The notes: generated from the sequence alone by a model not told the origin. 64,000 bases of DNA from Massilia polaris (GCF_012927275.1 NZ_JABBGG010000002.1:310001-374000); one strand, 5' to 3'; shown: positions 1-8,430, counted from the first letter of the stretch. A program made the numbers and translations.

Positions 1-711
1 GGCGTCGTCACCCCGCTGGCGCTGCAAAACGCGCCGGTGGCTGCGCCGCAGAGGCCCTCGTGGAGCAGGGGTGAGCGTGTCCGTCGTCCGCGTGACGGAG
101 CGGTCGAAGCCGATGGCGTGTCCTACCGCGTTCGCCGTCCGGTGCAGGCAGCACCTGCGCCAACGGTCCAGCCGCAGGTACAGGCGCCTGTAGCGGCCCC
201 GGTGCAGGTCCAGCCAGCGCCGCGCCGCGAGGGTCGGGCTGGAAACGACGAGCGCCGGGAAGCGCGCGGCGCCGACGACCCGCGTCCCCGCTGGGGCGAC
301 GAACGTCGCGAACAGATGGAAGCGGCACGGCGCGAACAGGCGGATGCCGCTCGCCGCAGCCAGCTGGACCAGATGCGGCAGGCGCAGATCGAAGAGGCTC
401 GCCGCGGGCAGGCCGACCAGATGCGCCGCATGCAAATGGACGAGCGGCGCAGCCAGATGGACGAGATGCGGCGTGCGCGCCAGGGCCAGGTGCAGGCAGC
501 GCCTGCGGCAGTCCAGCAGCAGCCGGCGCCGCAGCAGATGCCGCAAGCGCAGCCAGAACGGCGCCGAATCGCGCCCCAGCCGCAGGTGCAGGCGCCAGCA
601 GCGGCTCCGGCCGCCCAGGACGTCAATCCGGTGGTCCAGCAGGAGCGCCGCGCCCGCGAAGAGCCGCAGCAGCGCCGCGGCAACCGTCCTGACCTAACCC
701 AGGAACACTAA
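1..711 (+). CDS. C-terminal part of an Arg/Gln/Ala/Pro-rich protein (5' end outside window)
   Basis: The frame is open from the first base and ends with TAA at 709-711, so the gene starts upstream of the window; the GTG at 37 is only an internal candidate. The visible 236 residues are low complexity. A proline/alanine/glutamine-rich stretch comes first, then about 80 residues rich in charged, helix-forming repeats of the type (M/L)DxxRRxQ, then a second P/Q/A-rich tail. No catalytic motif or domain is visible. RcnB-like and other periplasmic proteins of Oxalobacteraceae can have such extensions, but the diagnostic part is not in view, so no function is assigned. Confidence 0.6.
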   Translation, partial: GVVTPLALQNAPVAAPQRPSWSRGERVRRPRDGAVEADGVSYRVRRPVQAAPAPTVQPQVQAPVAAPVQVQPAPRREGRAGNDERREARGADDPRPRWGDERREQMEAARREQADAARRSQLDQMRQAQIEEARRGQADQMRRMQMDERRSQMDEMRRARQGQVQAAPAAVQQQPAPQQMPQAQPERRRIAPQPQVQAPAAAPAAQDVNPVVQQERRAREEPQQRRGNRPDLTQEH

Positions 712-741
712 GACCGGGCGGCATTTCGGTCGGCCTTTTTT
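712..741 (+). terminator. Weak candidate terminator after the first gene
   Basis: GACCG at 712-716 can pair with CGGTC at 727-731, followed by GGCC and a run of six T. The stem is only 5 bp and the loop is 10 nt, so this is marginal. Confidence 0.3.
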
Positions 742-744
742 GCA

Positions 745-912
745 TCGCAGGCCCCGAATCGCGCCGTCCGTCGCATCCACCGTACGGCGCGCGGGGGAAA
801 TCGGTACTGTGGCATTACTCGGTAGCGCGATCCGCTACCGACTTTGTCCTCCGCTATTTTCCCCCTACGATGGAAGTAGTTTATGGCCAGCCTCGAGCTG
901 GCCTCTTTTTTT
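745..912 (+). ncRNA. Possible small RNA or long 3' UTR with two hairpins
   Basis: No convincing protein gene lies between 712 and 980. The stretch contains a perfect 9-bp hairpin at 819-841 (arms TCGGTAGCG and CGCTACCGA, loop CGATC). After 43 nt comes a canonical intrinsic terminator at 885-912. A terminator this far from the upstream stop codon, preceded by a second strong hairpin, is what a separate small RNA would look like. I see no clear promoter in front of it, so the 5' end is a guess and a trailing 3' UTR of the first gene is equally possible. Confidence 0.25.
885..912 (+). terminator. Strong Rho-independent terminator upstream of ybeD
   Basis: Arms GGCCAGC (885-891) and GCTGGCC (897-903) form a perfect 7-bp GC-rich stem with loop CTCGA, followed by TCTTTTTTT. 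It isolates ybeD-lipB-lipA from upstream transcription. Confidence 0.85.
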
Positions 913-920
913 GGCCATTC

Positions 921-948
921 TGGCTAAACGCGAAACATTGGCTACAAT
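921..948 (+). promoter_or_regulatory. Candidate promoter of ybeD
   Basis: TACAAT at 943-948 is a good -10 box, placed just after the terminator and 32 nt before the ybeD start. The -35 is poor (TGGCTA at 921-926, 16-nt spacer), so only the -10 is persuasive. Confidence 0.4.
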
Positions 949-980
949 GTGCCTTTGAACGCGTTTGAACTGGACCTGGT

Positions 981-1250
981 ATGACCACGACCCCTGAATC
1001 CCTCATCGAATACCCGAGCGACTTTCCGATCAAGGTGATGGGCGCGACGCATGTGGATTTCGCCGCCACCATCGTCGATGTCGTCCTCGAATTCGACCCG
1101 ACCTTCCACATCGGCCGCCTCGAAGAGCGTCCTTCGGCCAAAGGCAACTACACCGGCCTGACGGTCACCGTGCGCGCCACCAGCCGCGTCCAGCTCGACG
1201 ACTTGTACCGCGCCCTGTCGGCGCACCCGATGGTCAAGATTGTCATGTAA
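981..1250 (+). CDS. ybeD: YbeD/DUF493 family protein, lipoate operon
   Basis: An 89-residue cytoplasmic protein matching the YbeD (DUF493, ACT-like fold) family in length and pattern. It has the early segment [11 protein letters not shown], a central run of hydrophobic strands, and a C-terminal half ending in HPMVKIVM. YbeD is typically encoded beside lipB and lipA, as here, and is presumed to modulate lipoate metabolism, but its biochemical role is not established. The ATG at 981 follows the strong terminator and a TACAAT box. An 83-nt gap with its own promoter separates it from lipB. Confidence 0.9.
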   Translation: MTTTPESLIEYPSDFPIKVMGATHVDFAATIVDVVLEFDPTFHIGRLEERPSAKGNYTGLTVTVRATSRVQLDDLYRALSAHPMVKIVM

Positions 1251-1268
1251 GCCACACCTGGGCCCGCG

Positions 1269-1297
1269 CTGGCAGCAAGCTGGCGCTGGCTTATAAT
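1269..1297 (+). promoter_or_regulatory. Sigma-70-type promoter of lipB-lipA
   Basis: CTGGCA (1269-1274), a 17-nt spacer and a consensus TATAAT (1292-1297) lie 37 nt before the lipB ATG. The expected leader contains a 7-bp hairpin at 1298-1321 (arms GGCGGGT and ACCCGCC), which ends 12 nt before the start codon. Confidence 0.65.
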
Positions 1298-1333
1298 GGC
1301 GGGTGCCGTAAAGAACCCGCCACCACTATCCTC

Positions 1334-2053
1334 ATGCCCTCCAACAGCCCCGCGCCGGCGATCATCCGCGATCTCGGCCGCGCCGATTACGAACCCGTGT
1401 TCGCCGCGATGCGCGCCTTTACCGACGCGCGCGACACCGCCACGCCGGACGAATTGTGGATCGTCGAGCATCCGCCGGTGTTCACGCTGGGGCTGGGCGC
1501 CGACCGCGGCCACCTGCTGGCCGGGCCGGGCGTGCCGGCCAACGATGTGCCAGTGGTGCAGACCGATCGTGGCGGCGAAGTCACCTTCCACGGACCCGGG
1601 CAGGTGGTCATCTACCTGCTGATCGACCTGCGCCGCAATAAACCGGGCGGCAAGCTGTATGCGCGCCAGTTTGTGACTAAAATCGAACAGGCGATCATCA
1701 ACGTGCTGCAGGCGTATAATCTTGAAGGTGAGCGCATCGCGGGCGCGCCTGGCATCTACATCGCCGCAGGCCCGCGCAAAGGCGACAAGATCGCCGCGCT
1801 CGGCCTCAAGGTGCGCGGCAACGGATGCACTTATCACGGCGTGTCGCTGAATGTCGCGATGGACCTGACGCCGTTTTCATGGATTAACCCGTGCGGCTAT
1901 TCCGGCCTTGCCACCGTCGACATGCGCACCATGGGCGTGCATGCCGCGCTGGCCGCCGTACAACAGCAACTGGCGGCCGAACTGGTTCGCCAGCTGGCCG
2001 AGCCCGAACCGAACAACATCAACCAGGCCCCTGAGGGGCAAGCAGCCAAATGA
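1334..2053 (+). CDS. lipB: Octanoyltransferase LipB
   Basis: LipB moves the octanoyl group from octanoyl-ACP to lipoyl domains of 2-oxoacid dehydrogenases and the glycine cleavage H protein in the cytoplasm. The 239-residue protein carries the family signature [12 protein letters not shown] (residues 79-90), the catalytic lysine in DKIAALGLK (Lys152) and the nucleophilic cysteine in NPCGYSGL (Cys187). The last roughly 25 residues are a poorly conserved polar tail. The gene has its own promoter with a perfect -10 box and overlaps lipA by 4 nt (ATGA), so the two are translationally coupled. Confidence 0.97.
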   Translation: MPSNSPAPAIIRDLGRADYEPVFAAMRAFTDARDTATPDELWIVEHPPVFTLGLGADRGHLLAGPGVPANDVPVVQTDRGGEVTFHGPGQVVIYLLIDLRRNKPGGKLYARQFVTKIEQAIINVLQAYNLEGERIAGAPGIYIAAGPRKGDKIAALGLKVRGNGCTYHGVSLNVAMDLTPFSWINPCGYSGLATVDMRTMGVHAALAAVQQQLAAELVRQLAEPEPNNINQAPEGQAAK

Positions 2054-3036
2054 CCACCGACATCGAAACCGGCACTGTCCCAGCTTACAACCCGAGCGAA
2101 AAGCAAAAAGGCGCAAGCAAGACCTCGCGCATTCCGATCAAGATCGTCCCGATCGAACAGATCGAGCGCCTGAAAAAACCGGACTGGATTCGCGTCAAGG
2201 CTGCCACCGCGTCGAGCCGCTTCTACGAAATCAAGGACATCCTGCGCGCCAATAACCTGGTGACCGTCTGCGAAGAAGCCAGCTGCCCGAACATCGGCGA
2301 ATGCTTCGGCAAGGGCACCGCGACCTTCATGATCATGGGCGACAAGTGCACCCGCCGCTGCCCGTTCTGCGACGTCGGCCACGGCCGTCCTGACCCGCTC
2401 GACACGGAAGAACCGGGCAAGCTGGCCAAGACCATCGCCGACCTGCGCCTGACCTACGTCGTCATCACCTCGGTCGACCGCGATGACCTGCGCGACGGCG
2501 GCGCCGGCCACTTCGTCGACTGCATCCAGAAGACGCGCGCGCTGACGCCTGCGACCAAGATCGAAGTGCTGGTGCCCGACTTCCGCGGCCGCCTGCAGAA
2601 GGCGCTCGACATCTTCAAGGACGGCCTGCCGGACGTCATGAACCACAACCTCGAAACCGTGCCGCGCCTGTACAAGGAAGCGCGCCCGGGCGCCGACTAC
2701 GCGCACTCGCTGCAGCTGCTGCGCGACTTCAAAGAGATGTATCCGAGCGCCGTCACCAAGTCGGGCATCATGGTTGGCCTGGGCGAGACGGACGAAGAGA
2801 TCCTCGAAGTGATGCGCGACATGCGCGCCCATAACATCGACATGCTGACGATCGGCCAGTACCTCGCGCCGTCGAACTCGCACCTGCCGGTGCGCCGCTA
2901 TGTGCACCCGGACGTCTTCAAGATGTTTGAAGAGAAGGCTTACGAGATGGGCTTCGTGCACGCGGCGGTCGGTGCGATGGTGCGCAGCTCGTACCACGCT
3001 GACGTACAGGCCCATAACGCGGGCGTCGCCGCTTAA
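2050..3036 (+). CDS. lipA: Lipoyl synthase LipA
   Basis: Radical-SAM enzyme that inserts two sulfurs into the protein-bound octanoyl chain made by LipB. The 328-residue protein shows the auxiliary cluster cysteines C74-x4-C79-x5-C85 and the radical-SAM motif C100-x3-C104-x2-C107. Near the C-terminus is the conserved RSSYHAD segment, whose serine ligates the auxiliary cluster. The start overlaps the lipB stop by 4 nt. An N-terminal extension of about 40 residues before the conserved core is usual for betaproteobacterial LipA. Confidence 0.98.
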   Translation: MTTDIETGTVPAYNPSEKQKGASKTSRIPIKIVPIEQIERLKKPDWIRVKAATASSRFYEIKDILRANNLVTVCEEASCPNIGECFGKGTATFMIMGDKCTRRCPFCDVGHGRPDPLDTEEPGKLAKTIADLRLTYVVITSVDRDDLRDGGAGHFVDCIQKTRALTPATKIEVLVPDFRGRLQKALDIFKDGLPDVMNHNLETVPRLYKEARPGADYAHSLQLLRDFKEMYPSAVTKSGIMVGLGETDEEILEVMRDMRAHNIDMLTIGQYLAPSNSHLPVRRYVHPDVFKMFEEKAYEMGFVHAAVGAMVRSSYHADVQAHNAGVAA

Positions 3037-3054
3037 TTCGATACCTCGTATCAC

Positions 3055-3103
3055 GTAGCGCGGATAAGCGGGCTGCCGCCGGGGCCGCATCCGCCGAATA
3101 ACG
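3055..3103 (+). repeat. REP-like palindromic element downstream of lipA
   Basis: A GC-rich segment carries GCGGAT at 3061-3066 and its complement ATCCGC about 23 nt later, with GGATAAGCG-type wording typical of widespread intergenic REP families. Together with the GGCTCC/GGCGCC pieces that follow, it forms a strong secondary structure and may also end lipA transcription. The rest of 3037-3280 holds nothing else I recognise. Confidence 0.4.
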
Positions 3104-3282
3104 GCTCCGCCCAAATGGGTGGCGCCGGCGGGTCCGCGCGTTTCAAGTCTTGTTCCCCCAATCCGCCTGCCGATTACATTCTTCGTTCCGTCGTTCTGAC
3201 GGCGCAACCCATTCACGTAAGCTCCTGCCACTCCACAAAGTGAATTCGCAGGGCTCGCCACGAACGGCGCAATTGGCTCCAG

Positions 3283-3337
3283 TTGTACAAAATTCTGTAC
3301 AAATTCAGTTGACTCGAAGTACAACATCTTGTACCAT
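3283..3337 (+). promoter_or_regulatory. yefM-yoeB promoter with YefM-type TGTACA operators
   Basis: Two TGTACA hexamers (3284-3289 and 3296-3301) have centres exactly 12 bp apart. A second pair of GTAC cores follows at 3319-3322 and 3331-3334, again 12 bp apart, inside the palindrome GTACAA-CATC-TTGTAC. TTGACT (3309-3314), a 17-nt spacer and TACCAT (3332-3337) form a plausible promoter interleaved with the second pair. In E. coli the YefM/YefM-YoeB operator is built from TGTACA hexamers with 12-bp centre spacing, so direct autorepression is the likely function. About 120 nt of leader separate this site from the yefM start. Confidence 0.75.
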
Positions 3338-3459
3338 TTTTCATGTGGAATCGTAACAGGTCCAGGACCGCATCGCGATCAACCACGAATGATCGAGTCA
3401 ATGGTGGCTCACCACTTTGTCTTGCTGAATTTTGGCGAGACCGAAAGGTAACGATATTT

Positions 3460-3747
3460 ATGAACATCCTAACTTTTAGCGAGGCGCGCGCTGGCTTGAA
3501 GAGTGTGATGGATAACGTTTGCACTGATCACACTCCAACGGTCATCACTCGCGTCAACGGTGAACACGTCGTGATGTTGTCGCTGTCAGATTTCAATAGT
3601 ATCGAGGAAACAATGTATCTTCTCGGTTCAGGGAAAAATGCCAGTCGTTTGATGAAATCTGTTGCCCAAATTAAAGCTGGTAAGGCCCAATCACGGGGAC
3701 TTGTACGCAATGAAGAACAAAAAGGCGGCAAACAAGCAACAAAGTAA
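3460..3747 (+). CDS. yefM: Antitoxin YefM (Phd/YefM family)
   Basis: A 95-residue antitoxin whose N-terminal part (MNILTFSEARAGLKSVMDNV) is the Phd/YefM DNA-binding and dimerisation domain. The lysine-rich C-terminus would wrap around and inhibit YoeB. I chose the ATG at 3460 because the family always begins with this M-x-(I/V)-x-(T/S)-(F/Y)-SEAR motif; an upstream in-frame start at 3343 would add 39 unrelated residues. It overlaps yoeB by 38 nt, which implies coupled expression. The AT-richer composition relative to lipA and the helicase gene points to horizontal acquisition. Confidence 0.9.
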   Translation: MNILTFSEARAGLKSVMDNVCTDHTPTVITRVNGEHVVMLSLSDFNSIEETMYLLGSGKNASRLMKSVAQIKAGKAQSRGLVRNEEQKGGKQATK

Positions 3748-4015
3748 GAGTGCAGTATTGTCGTGGTCCGACGAGGGATGGGAAGACTATCTCTACTGGC
3801 AAGCGACAGATTCAAAATATGTAGGCAAGATCAACGATTTGATCGATGAATGCCTAAATGACCCTTTCCGGGGCACTGGGAAGCCGGAGCCTCTCAAAGG
3901 GGAACTTACAGGATTTTGGTCAAGGCGGATCGATCGTGAACATCGGCTGGTTTACCTGCCCGACGATGGATGCATCTACGTCGCAGCTTGTCGTTTTCAT
4001 TATGACGACAAATAG
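3710..4015 (+). CDS. yoeB: Toxin YoeB, ribosome-dependent mRNA interferase
   Basis: A 101-residue RelE/YoeB-family endoribonuclease that cleaves mRNA in the ribosomal A site. The core begins at VLSWSDEGWEDYLYW and keeps the residues equivalent to the E. coli catalytic Glu46, Arg65 and His83: Glu in KPEPLKG, Arg in REHRLVY and His in the terminal CRFHYDD. All key residues are present, so the toxin looks functional. The ATG at 3710 lies inside yefM with GGGGAC upstream; another in-frame ATG at 3662 would give a 16-residue longer, atypical N-terminus. Confidence 0.9.
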   Translation: MKNKKAANKQQSKSAVLSWSDEGWEDYLYWQATDSKYVGKINDLIDECLNDPFRGTGKPEPLKGELTGFWSRRIDREHRLVYLPDDGCIYVAACRFHYDDK

Positions 4016-4100
4016 ATCGTAATACCGACCAGCTTCATCGTCGCAAACGCTTGCCGGAGTTTTGTGGGCGCCTGAACCATGCCTCACCCGTGGAGTCACC

Positions 4101-6110
4101 ATGAAACCAGCTTCTTCGCCTACCCTTTCCGACCATCTGGACGAAGGCGACGACGACTCGCTGGTGCGCGAACTCGGCCTCGAAGCGCGCGGCGCACAGC
4201 TGGTCAAGATGGAAGGCCGCGTCTTCATCCGCTTCGCCGGCGTGGTCGAAACCGCCGGCCTGACCGTCCCCTACCAACTGGTCCCAAGCCAGGGCGTGCT
4301 TGCCAAGCCAAGCAAATGGCGCAAGATGGACCGCGCCGCCCGCCGCGCGCTGCTTACCGAACGCGTCACCGGCGCAGCCGCGCACGCCCTCCACCGCAGC
4401 GCCGTCGACTTTGTCGAAGAAATCTTCGAAGCCGCCGATGATGTCGGCCTCGACGCCGTCACCTTCCTCAACGTACTGGACGAACTCGAGACCTCGGAGC
4501 CCGCCGACTACGTGTTCGAACGGATCCGCCAGCGCCTGACCCACGCCGTCGAACGTGAGCAGGAAGAGCGCCACGCCGCGCGCACCAAGGAAAGCATTAA
4601 CCTCGCCGAGTATCCCGCGTCGTTCGAAGTGGCCAGCCGCATGCGCCGCCGCTTCATCGCCCTGCTCGGCCCGACCAACTCCGGCAAGACCCATATGGCG
4701 ATGGAAGCGCTGGCAAAGGCCAAAAGCGGCGCCTACCTCGCTCCCCTGCGCCTGCTCGCACTGGAGAACTACGAGCGCCTGCTGAACGTGGAGCACGAGG
4801 GCGAGGATCTGAAGGTCAGCCTGATCACAGGCGAGGAGCGCCGCGTGGTCGAAGGCGCGACGCACGTGGCGAGCACGGTCGAAATGCTGGATGCCCGCAC
4901 ACCGGTCGAAGTGGCGGTCATCGACGAGATCCAGATGCTGGCCGATCGCGACCGCGGCGCCGCATGGACAGCGGCGGTGTGCGGCGCCCCGGCGAACGTG
5001 GTCTACCTGGTCGGCGCTCCGGAAGCGCGGCGCGCGATCGAGGCGCTGGCTGATCGCCTTGAATGCGAGCTTGAAGTGCACGTCCTCAAACGCAAGGCGC
5101 CACTGTCGATGGAGTCCGGCGCGGTGCGCAAGCTGCGCAACCTGCAGCGTGGCGACGCCGTCATCGCATTCTCGCGCCGTGAAGTGCTGAAGTGGCGCGA
5201 CATGATCACCGAGATTGGCTTGTCGGTCGCCACGGTGTACGGCAACCTGTCGCCGGAAGTGCGGCGCGCGCAGGCCGAACGCTTCCGCAATGGCACGGCG
5301 GACGTTGTTGTCGGAACCGATGCGCTGGCGATGGGGCTGAACCTGCCGATCTCGCGCATCGTCATGACCACGACGGTCAAGTACAACGGCGTCGAGGAAG
5401 AAGAGATACCGGCTGCATTGGCGCGCCAAATCGCGGGCCGTGCGGGCCGTTACGGCGTGCATGAAGAAGGCTTCGTCGCCGGATATGACGACGAGACGCA
5501 TGAGGTCATGCGCTCGCTGCTCAAGGAGAAAATTCCGCCGGTGAGCACCAGCGGCTTTTCGGTGGCGCCGTCGATTGAACACCTGCACCGCATTGCGTCG
5601 GTGACGGGCGAGACTTCGCTGGTCAAGCTGCTCAAGCGCTTCGTGCATAACATCGATGTGCCGGACGGGTTCTTTTACCCGCGCATCACGGAGGAGCAAT
5701 CGGAGCGCGCGCTGTGGCTCGATACACTGACCCTGTCGCTGGCCGAGAAGTTCATGCTGTCGCTGGTGCCGATATCGACCAAGGTGCCGACCCTGCAAAG
5801 CGCGTGGGAGCACTGGTCGTATTCGCTGGCGAAGAAGAAGATATGCAAGCTGCAGCCGCATCCGAACGACCTGCTTTTCCAGAGTTTGCAGGAAGTGGAG
5901 GACACGTGCCGGATGTATTCGGCGTATGCGTGGGTTAGTTACCGGGTGCCGGAGTATTTCCCGAGTATCGAGCTGGCGCAGGAGTTGGCGCGGACGGCGT
6001 CGGAACGCGTCGATTCAATTTTGCACGCGCAGAACGCGGCGGCGCGCAAGAAGCAGAGTGGCGCTGTCAAGCAGGGTGGAAATAAACACGGCGGCGGCAA
6101 GCGGCGTTAA
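4101..6110 (+). CDS. Suv3-like superfamily 2 RNA helicase
   Basis: A 669-residue DExH-type helicase resembling mitochondrial SUV3. Motif I is GPTNSGKT (190-197), motif II is DEIQ (275-278) and motif VI is QIAGRAGRYG (443-452), with DALAMGLNL just before it. An N-terminal region of about 180 residues and a Suv3-type C-terminal helical region flank the core. The tail after residue 640 is basic (K/R/G-rich), which suits RNA binding. SUV3 unwinds RNA for degradation with an exonuclease; whether the bacterial form pairs with PNPase or RNase R is unknown. The ATG at 4101 is preferred over an upstream GTG at 4062, which adds 13 unconserved residues. Confidence 0.85.
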   Translation: MKPASSPTLSDHLDEGDDDSLVRELGLEARGAQLVKMEGRVFIRFAGVVETAGLTVPYQLVPSQGVLAKPSKWRKMDRAARRALLTERVTGAAAHALHRSAVDFVEEIFEAADDVGLDAVTFLNVLDELETSEPADYVFERIRQRLTHAVEREQEERHAARTKESINLAEYPASFEVASRMRRRFIALLGPTNSGKTHMAMEALAKAKSGAYLAPLRLLALENYERLLNVEHEGEDLKVSLITGEERRVVEGATHVASTVEMLDARTPVEVAVIDEIQMLADRDRGAAWTAAVCGAPANVVYLVGAPEARRAIEALADRLECELEVHVLKRKAPLSMESGAVRKLRNLQRGDAVIAFSRREVLKWRDMITEIGLSVATVYGNLSPEVRRAQAERFRNGTADVVVGTDALAMGLNLPISRIVMTTTVKYNGVEEEEIPAALARQIAGRAGRYGVHEEGFVAGYDDETHEVMRSLLKEKIPPVSTSGFSVAPSIEHLHRIASVTGETSLVKLLKRFVHNIDVPDGFFYPRITEEQSERALWLDTLTLSLAEKFMLSLVPISTKVPTLQSAWEHWSYSLAKKKICKLQPHPNDLLFQSLQEVEDTCRMYSAYAWVSYRVPEYFPSIELAQELARTASERVDSILHAQNAAARKKQSGAVKQGGNKHGGGKRR

Positions 6111-6186
6111 AACTGCGAAGGCGGCTGCCGGCATCGAGACGCGCAAAACCGTACAATGGTGCCGATATCTACTTCGGACTTCCATC

Positions 6187-6609
6187 ATGACCGCATCAAA
6201 ATTCAACCTCGATTTCGCTAACGAATTCGGCGCCAACCGCTTGCCCGGCTACATGGGCATCGAAATCACCCGCGTCGAAAACGCCGAAGTCGGCGCCCGT
6301 ATCGACATCAAGCCGCACCACCTGGCGCCTAACGAATACCTGCACGCTGGCACCGTCGTGACCCTGGCCGACACGGCTGCCGGCTACGCCTGCATGGCCA
6401 ACCTGCCTGAAGGCGCCAACAGCTTCACCACCATCGAACTGAAGTCGAACCACTTGGGAACCGTGCGCGAAGGCGCGATCGCTGCCCTGGCGAAAGCGAT
6501 TCACCTCGGCAGGACAACGCAGGTTTGGGATGTGGTGGTGACGAATGAGGCGAACGGCAAGACGATCGCCTTGTTCCGTTGCACCCAGATGATTCTGTAT
6601 CCGAAGTAA
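6187..6609 (+). CDS. PaaI-like hotdog-fold thioesterase
   Basis: A 140-residue single hotdog domain. It shows the central helix and loop motif HAGTVVTLADTAAGYAC of PaaI/YbgC-like acyl-CoA thioesterases, where the Asp/Glu in this helix and a backbone Asn or His assist hydrolysis, and the later strand TTIELKSNHLGTV typical of the family. The substrate cannot be told from sequence. The ATG at 6187 follows a TACAAT box at 6152-6157. It converges with the tlpA-like gene; a small hairpin (GCCGGC, 6613-6618 with 6625-6630) lies between them without a clear T-run. Confidence 0.8.
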   Translation: MTASKFNLDFANEFGANRLPGYMGIEITRVENAEVGARIDIKPHHLAPNEYLHAGTVVTLADTAAGYACMANLPEGANSFTTIELKSNHLGTVREGAIAALAKAIHLGRTTQVWDVVVTNEANGKTIALFRCTQMILYPK

Positions 6610-6621
6610 GCAGCCGGCCGC

Positions 6622-7137
6622 TTAGCCGGCCAGCTCTTTCTCCAGCAGCTTGTGGAGGTCGGCGAACTTCGGTTCGCCCACATAGCGCTTGATGATCTTG
6701 CCGTCCTTGTCGATCACGAACGTGGTCGGCGTCAGCGTGACGTCGCCAAACGACTTGGCGATGTCGCCGCCTGAGTCGAGCGCCACCGTGAACGGCAGCT
6801 TGCGCGTTTCGGTGAAATTGATCACGTAGTTGGCCGGATCGTACTGCATCGCGACCGCCACGAACTCCAGCCCCTGACCCTTGTACTTGTTGTACGTCTC
6901 GATCATCTGCGGCATTTCCTTGACGCAGGTGACGCAGGAGGTCGCCCAGAAATTGACCATCACGACCTTGCCGCGCAGGCTTTGGGTGCTGACCTTCTGG
7001 CCCTTGAGGTCGATGAAGGTGACATCCGGGGCCGGCGTGCTCTTCGTCATCGCGACATAGCCGCCGCCGACGAGCCCACCGACCAGCGCGCAGATGATGA
7101 GCGGTTTCTTCCAGCGGGGAGAGGTAGTCGTGGCCAT
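6622..7137 (-). CDS. TlpA/ResA-like thioredoxin-fold protein, membrane anchored
   Basis: A 171-residue protein with an N-terminal membrane anchor (about residues 11-29) and a periplasmic thioredoxin domain of the AhpC-TSA/Redoxin (TlpA, ResA) class. The WATSCVTC segment supplies the CxxC pair Cys68/Cys71. The cis-Pro region is TLTPTTFVID. Such proteins reduce disulfides in apocytochromes or other exported proteins; no cytochrome c genes are in view, so the partner is unknown. It is the last gene of the lpoA-yraN-diaA-dolP run and lies 9 nt after dolP. Confidence 0.85.
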   Translation of the reverse strand: MATTTSPRWKKPLIICALVGGLVGGGYVAMTKSTPAPDVTFIDLKGQKVSTQSLRGKVVMVNFWATSCVTCVKEMPQMIETYNKYKGQGLEFVAVAMQYDPANYVINFTETRKLPFTVALDSGGDIAKSFGDVTLTPTTFVIDKDGKIIKRYVGEPKFADLHKLLEKELAG

Positions 7138-7146
7138 TGCAGTACC

Positions 7147-7785
7147 TTAGGAGCCGGTTGCGTTCGTTACCGGCGGCAGCGCCTTCAGGTCGACGTCATT
7201 GATGTACTCGAATACCTTGACGACCTTTTGCACGCCCGACACGCCGCGCGCAATGTCGGTGCCGATCTGCGCTTCACGCGGGGTGACCATGCCCATCAGG
7301 TAGACATTGCCGCGCTCGGTAACAACCTTGAACGAATTGGCCGAAATGGTCTGCATGTCGACCAGGCTGGCCTTGACCTTGGTGGTGATCAGCGCGTCGT
7401 TCGAACGGGTGGTGTATTTCGACGGTGGCCCGACTTCCAGTTCGTTGACGAGGCCGATAACGCCGCTGATCGCGCGCACTTCGCGCTCGACCGTTGCCTT
7501 CATGCCTTCGTCGCGTACCTCGCCGGTCAGCAGCACTTTGCGGTTAAAGCTGGTGACGTTGACGTGGCCTTGTTCGCCAACGATGCTCCTGGCGCGCGAT
7601 TCGCCCTTGAGCGCGATCGCCTTGTCTTCAGTCTGAGCGCCCAGGGTGCGGCGGTCGTTGGCGGAAACCGCACTCATCACGGCGCCGCCGGCAACCAGGC
7701 CGACGCAGCCACTCAGCGTGGTCAGCAGGGCAACGCAGGCAAGCGCTTTCGCCATCGGACGCATCAGGGAAACAGGCTTATTCAT
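7147..7785 (-). CDS. dolP: DolP/YraP-like outer-membrane lipoprotein with two BON domains
   Basis: A 212-residue lipoprotein: signal peptide with lipobox LSGC (Cys27), then two BON domains (roughly 55-120 and 125-195) each with the V-x-G-x-V strand pattern (VLLTGEV; VYLMGMV). E. coli DolP binds anionic lipids at the outer membrane and the division site and supports envelope integrity and BAM function. The ATG at 7785 was chosen because GGAGGA lies 7 nt upstream; the ATG two codons earlier is too close to it. The start overlaps the end of the upstream diaA/gmhA gene. Confidence 0.88.
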   Translation of the reverse strand: MNKPVSLMRPMAKALACVALLTTLSGCVGLVAGGAVMSAVSANDRRTLGAQTEDKAIALKGESRARSIVGEQGHVNVTSFNRKVLLTGEVRDEGMKATVEREVRAISGVIGLVNELEVGPPSKYTTRSNDALITTKVKASLVDMQTISANSFKVVTERGNVYLMGMVTPREAQIGTDIARGVSGVQKVVKVFEYINDVDLKALPPVTNATGS

Positions 7786-8374
7786 TGACATCTCCTCCAA
7801 ACAGGGCAACGTCGATACCGTCGCAAATACAGTGAATCGTGAGCAGGTGGACTTCCTGGACGCGGCAGGTGCGGGAGTGCGCGACATTGATATGGACGTC
7901 GGCGTCGGTCAGCATTTTGCCGAGCGCGCCGCCGTCCTTGCCGGTCATGGCAACGACGCGCATTTCGCGTTCCAGCGCCGCTTCGACGGCAGCCAGCACG
8001 TTGGCCGAGTTGCCCGAGGTCGAAATGGCCAGCAGCACGTCGCCGGCCTGGCCGAAGGCCTGGACCTGCTTGGAGAAAATCTCCTTGTAACTGTAGTCGT
8101 TGCCGACCGCTGTCATGATCGAGGTGTCGGTGGTCAGCGCCATTGCCGGCAGCGGGAAGCGTTCGCGCTCGAAACGGCCGACCAGTTCGGCGGCGAAATG
8201 CTGGCAGTCGGCGGCCGAGCCGCCATTACCGCAAGCAAGAATCTTGTTCCCGTTCGACAATGCGCCGAACATCAGTTCGATGGCCTGCGAGATCGGTTGC
8301 GCGAGGGTGTTTGCCGATTGGAGCTTCAGGTCGGCGCTTTCCTGGAAGTGTGCGAGGATGCGTTGAGTATTCAT
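7778..8374 (-). CDS. diaA: DiaA/GmhA-type SIS-domain phosphoheptose isomerase homologue
   Basis: A 198-residue SIS protein with the nucleotide-sugar/phosphosugar loops CGNGGSAADCQHFAAEL and STSGNS. The position between yraN and dolP is that of E. coli diaA, a DnaA-binding replication-timing factor. However, the C-terminal segment RVQEVHLLTIH keeps the Gln and His that serve as metal ligands in GmhA, and the His in QHFAAEL is also present, so sedoheptulose-7-phosphate isomerase activity is possible. Context favours DiaA, residues favour GmhA; a single protein may cover both roles if no second gmhA exists in the genome. Confidence 0.85.
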   Translation of the reverse strand: MNTQRILAHFQESADLKLQSANTLAQPISQAIELMFGALSNGNKILACGNGGSAADCQHFAAELVGRFERERFPLPAMALTTDTSIMTAVGNDYSYKEIFSKQVQAFGQAGDVLLAISTSGNSANVLAAVEAALEREMRVVAMTGKDGGALGKMLTDADVHINVAHSRTCRVQEVHLLTIHCICDGIDVALFGGDVNE

Positions 8375-8430
8375 AAGTGCCGATTATAGTGCAGCCGCCA
8401 AGCAAGCCGGGCAACTGCTGTTAAAAATGC

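Noticed and set aside
740-958. 72-codon plus-strand frame before ybeD
   Set aside because: It runs through two hairpins and a terminator, has no ribosome-binding site and no homology I recognise.
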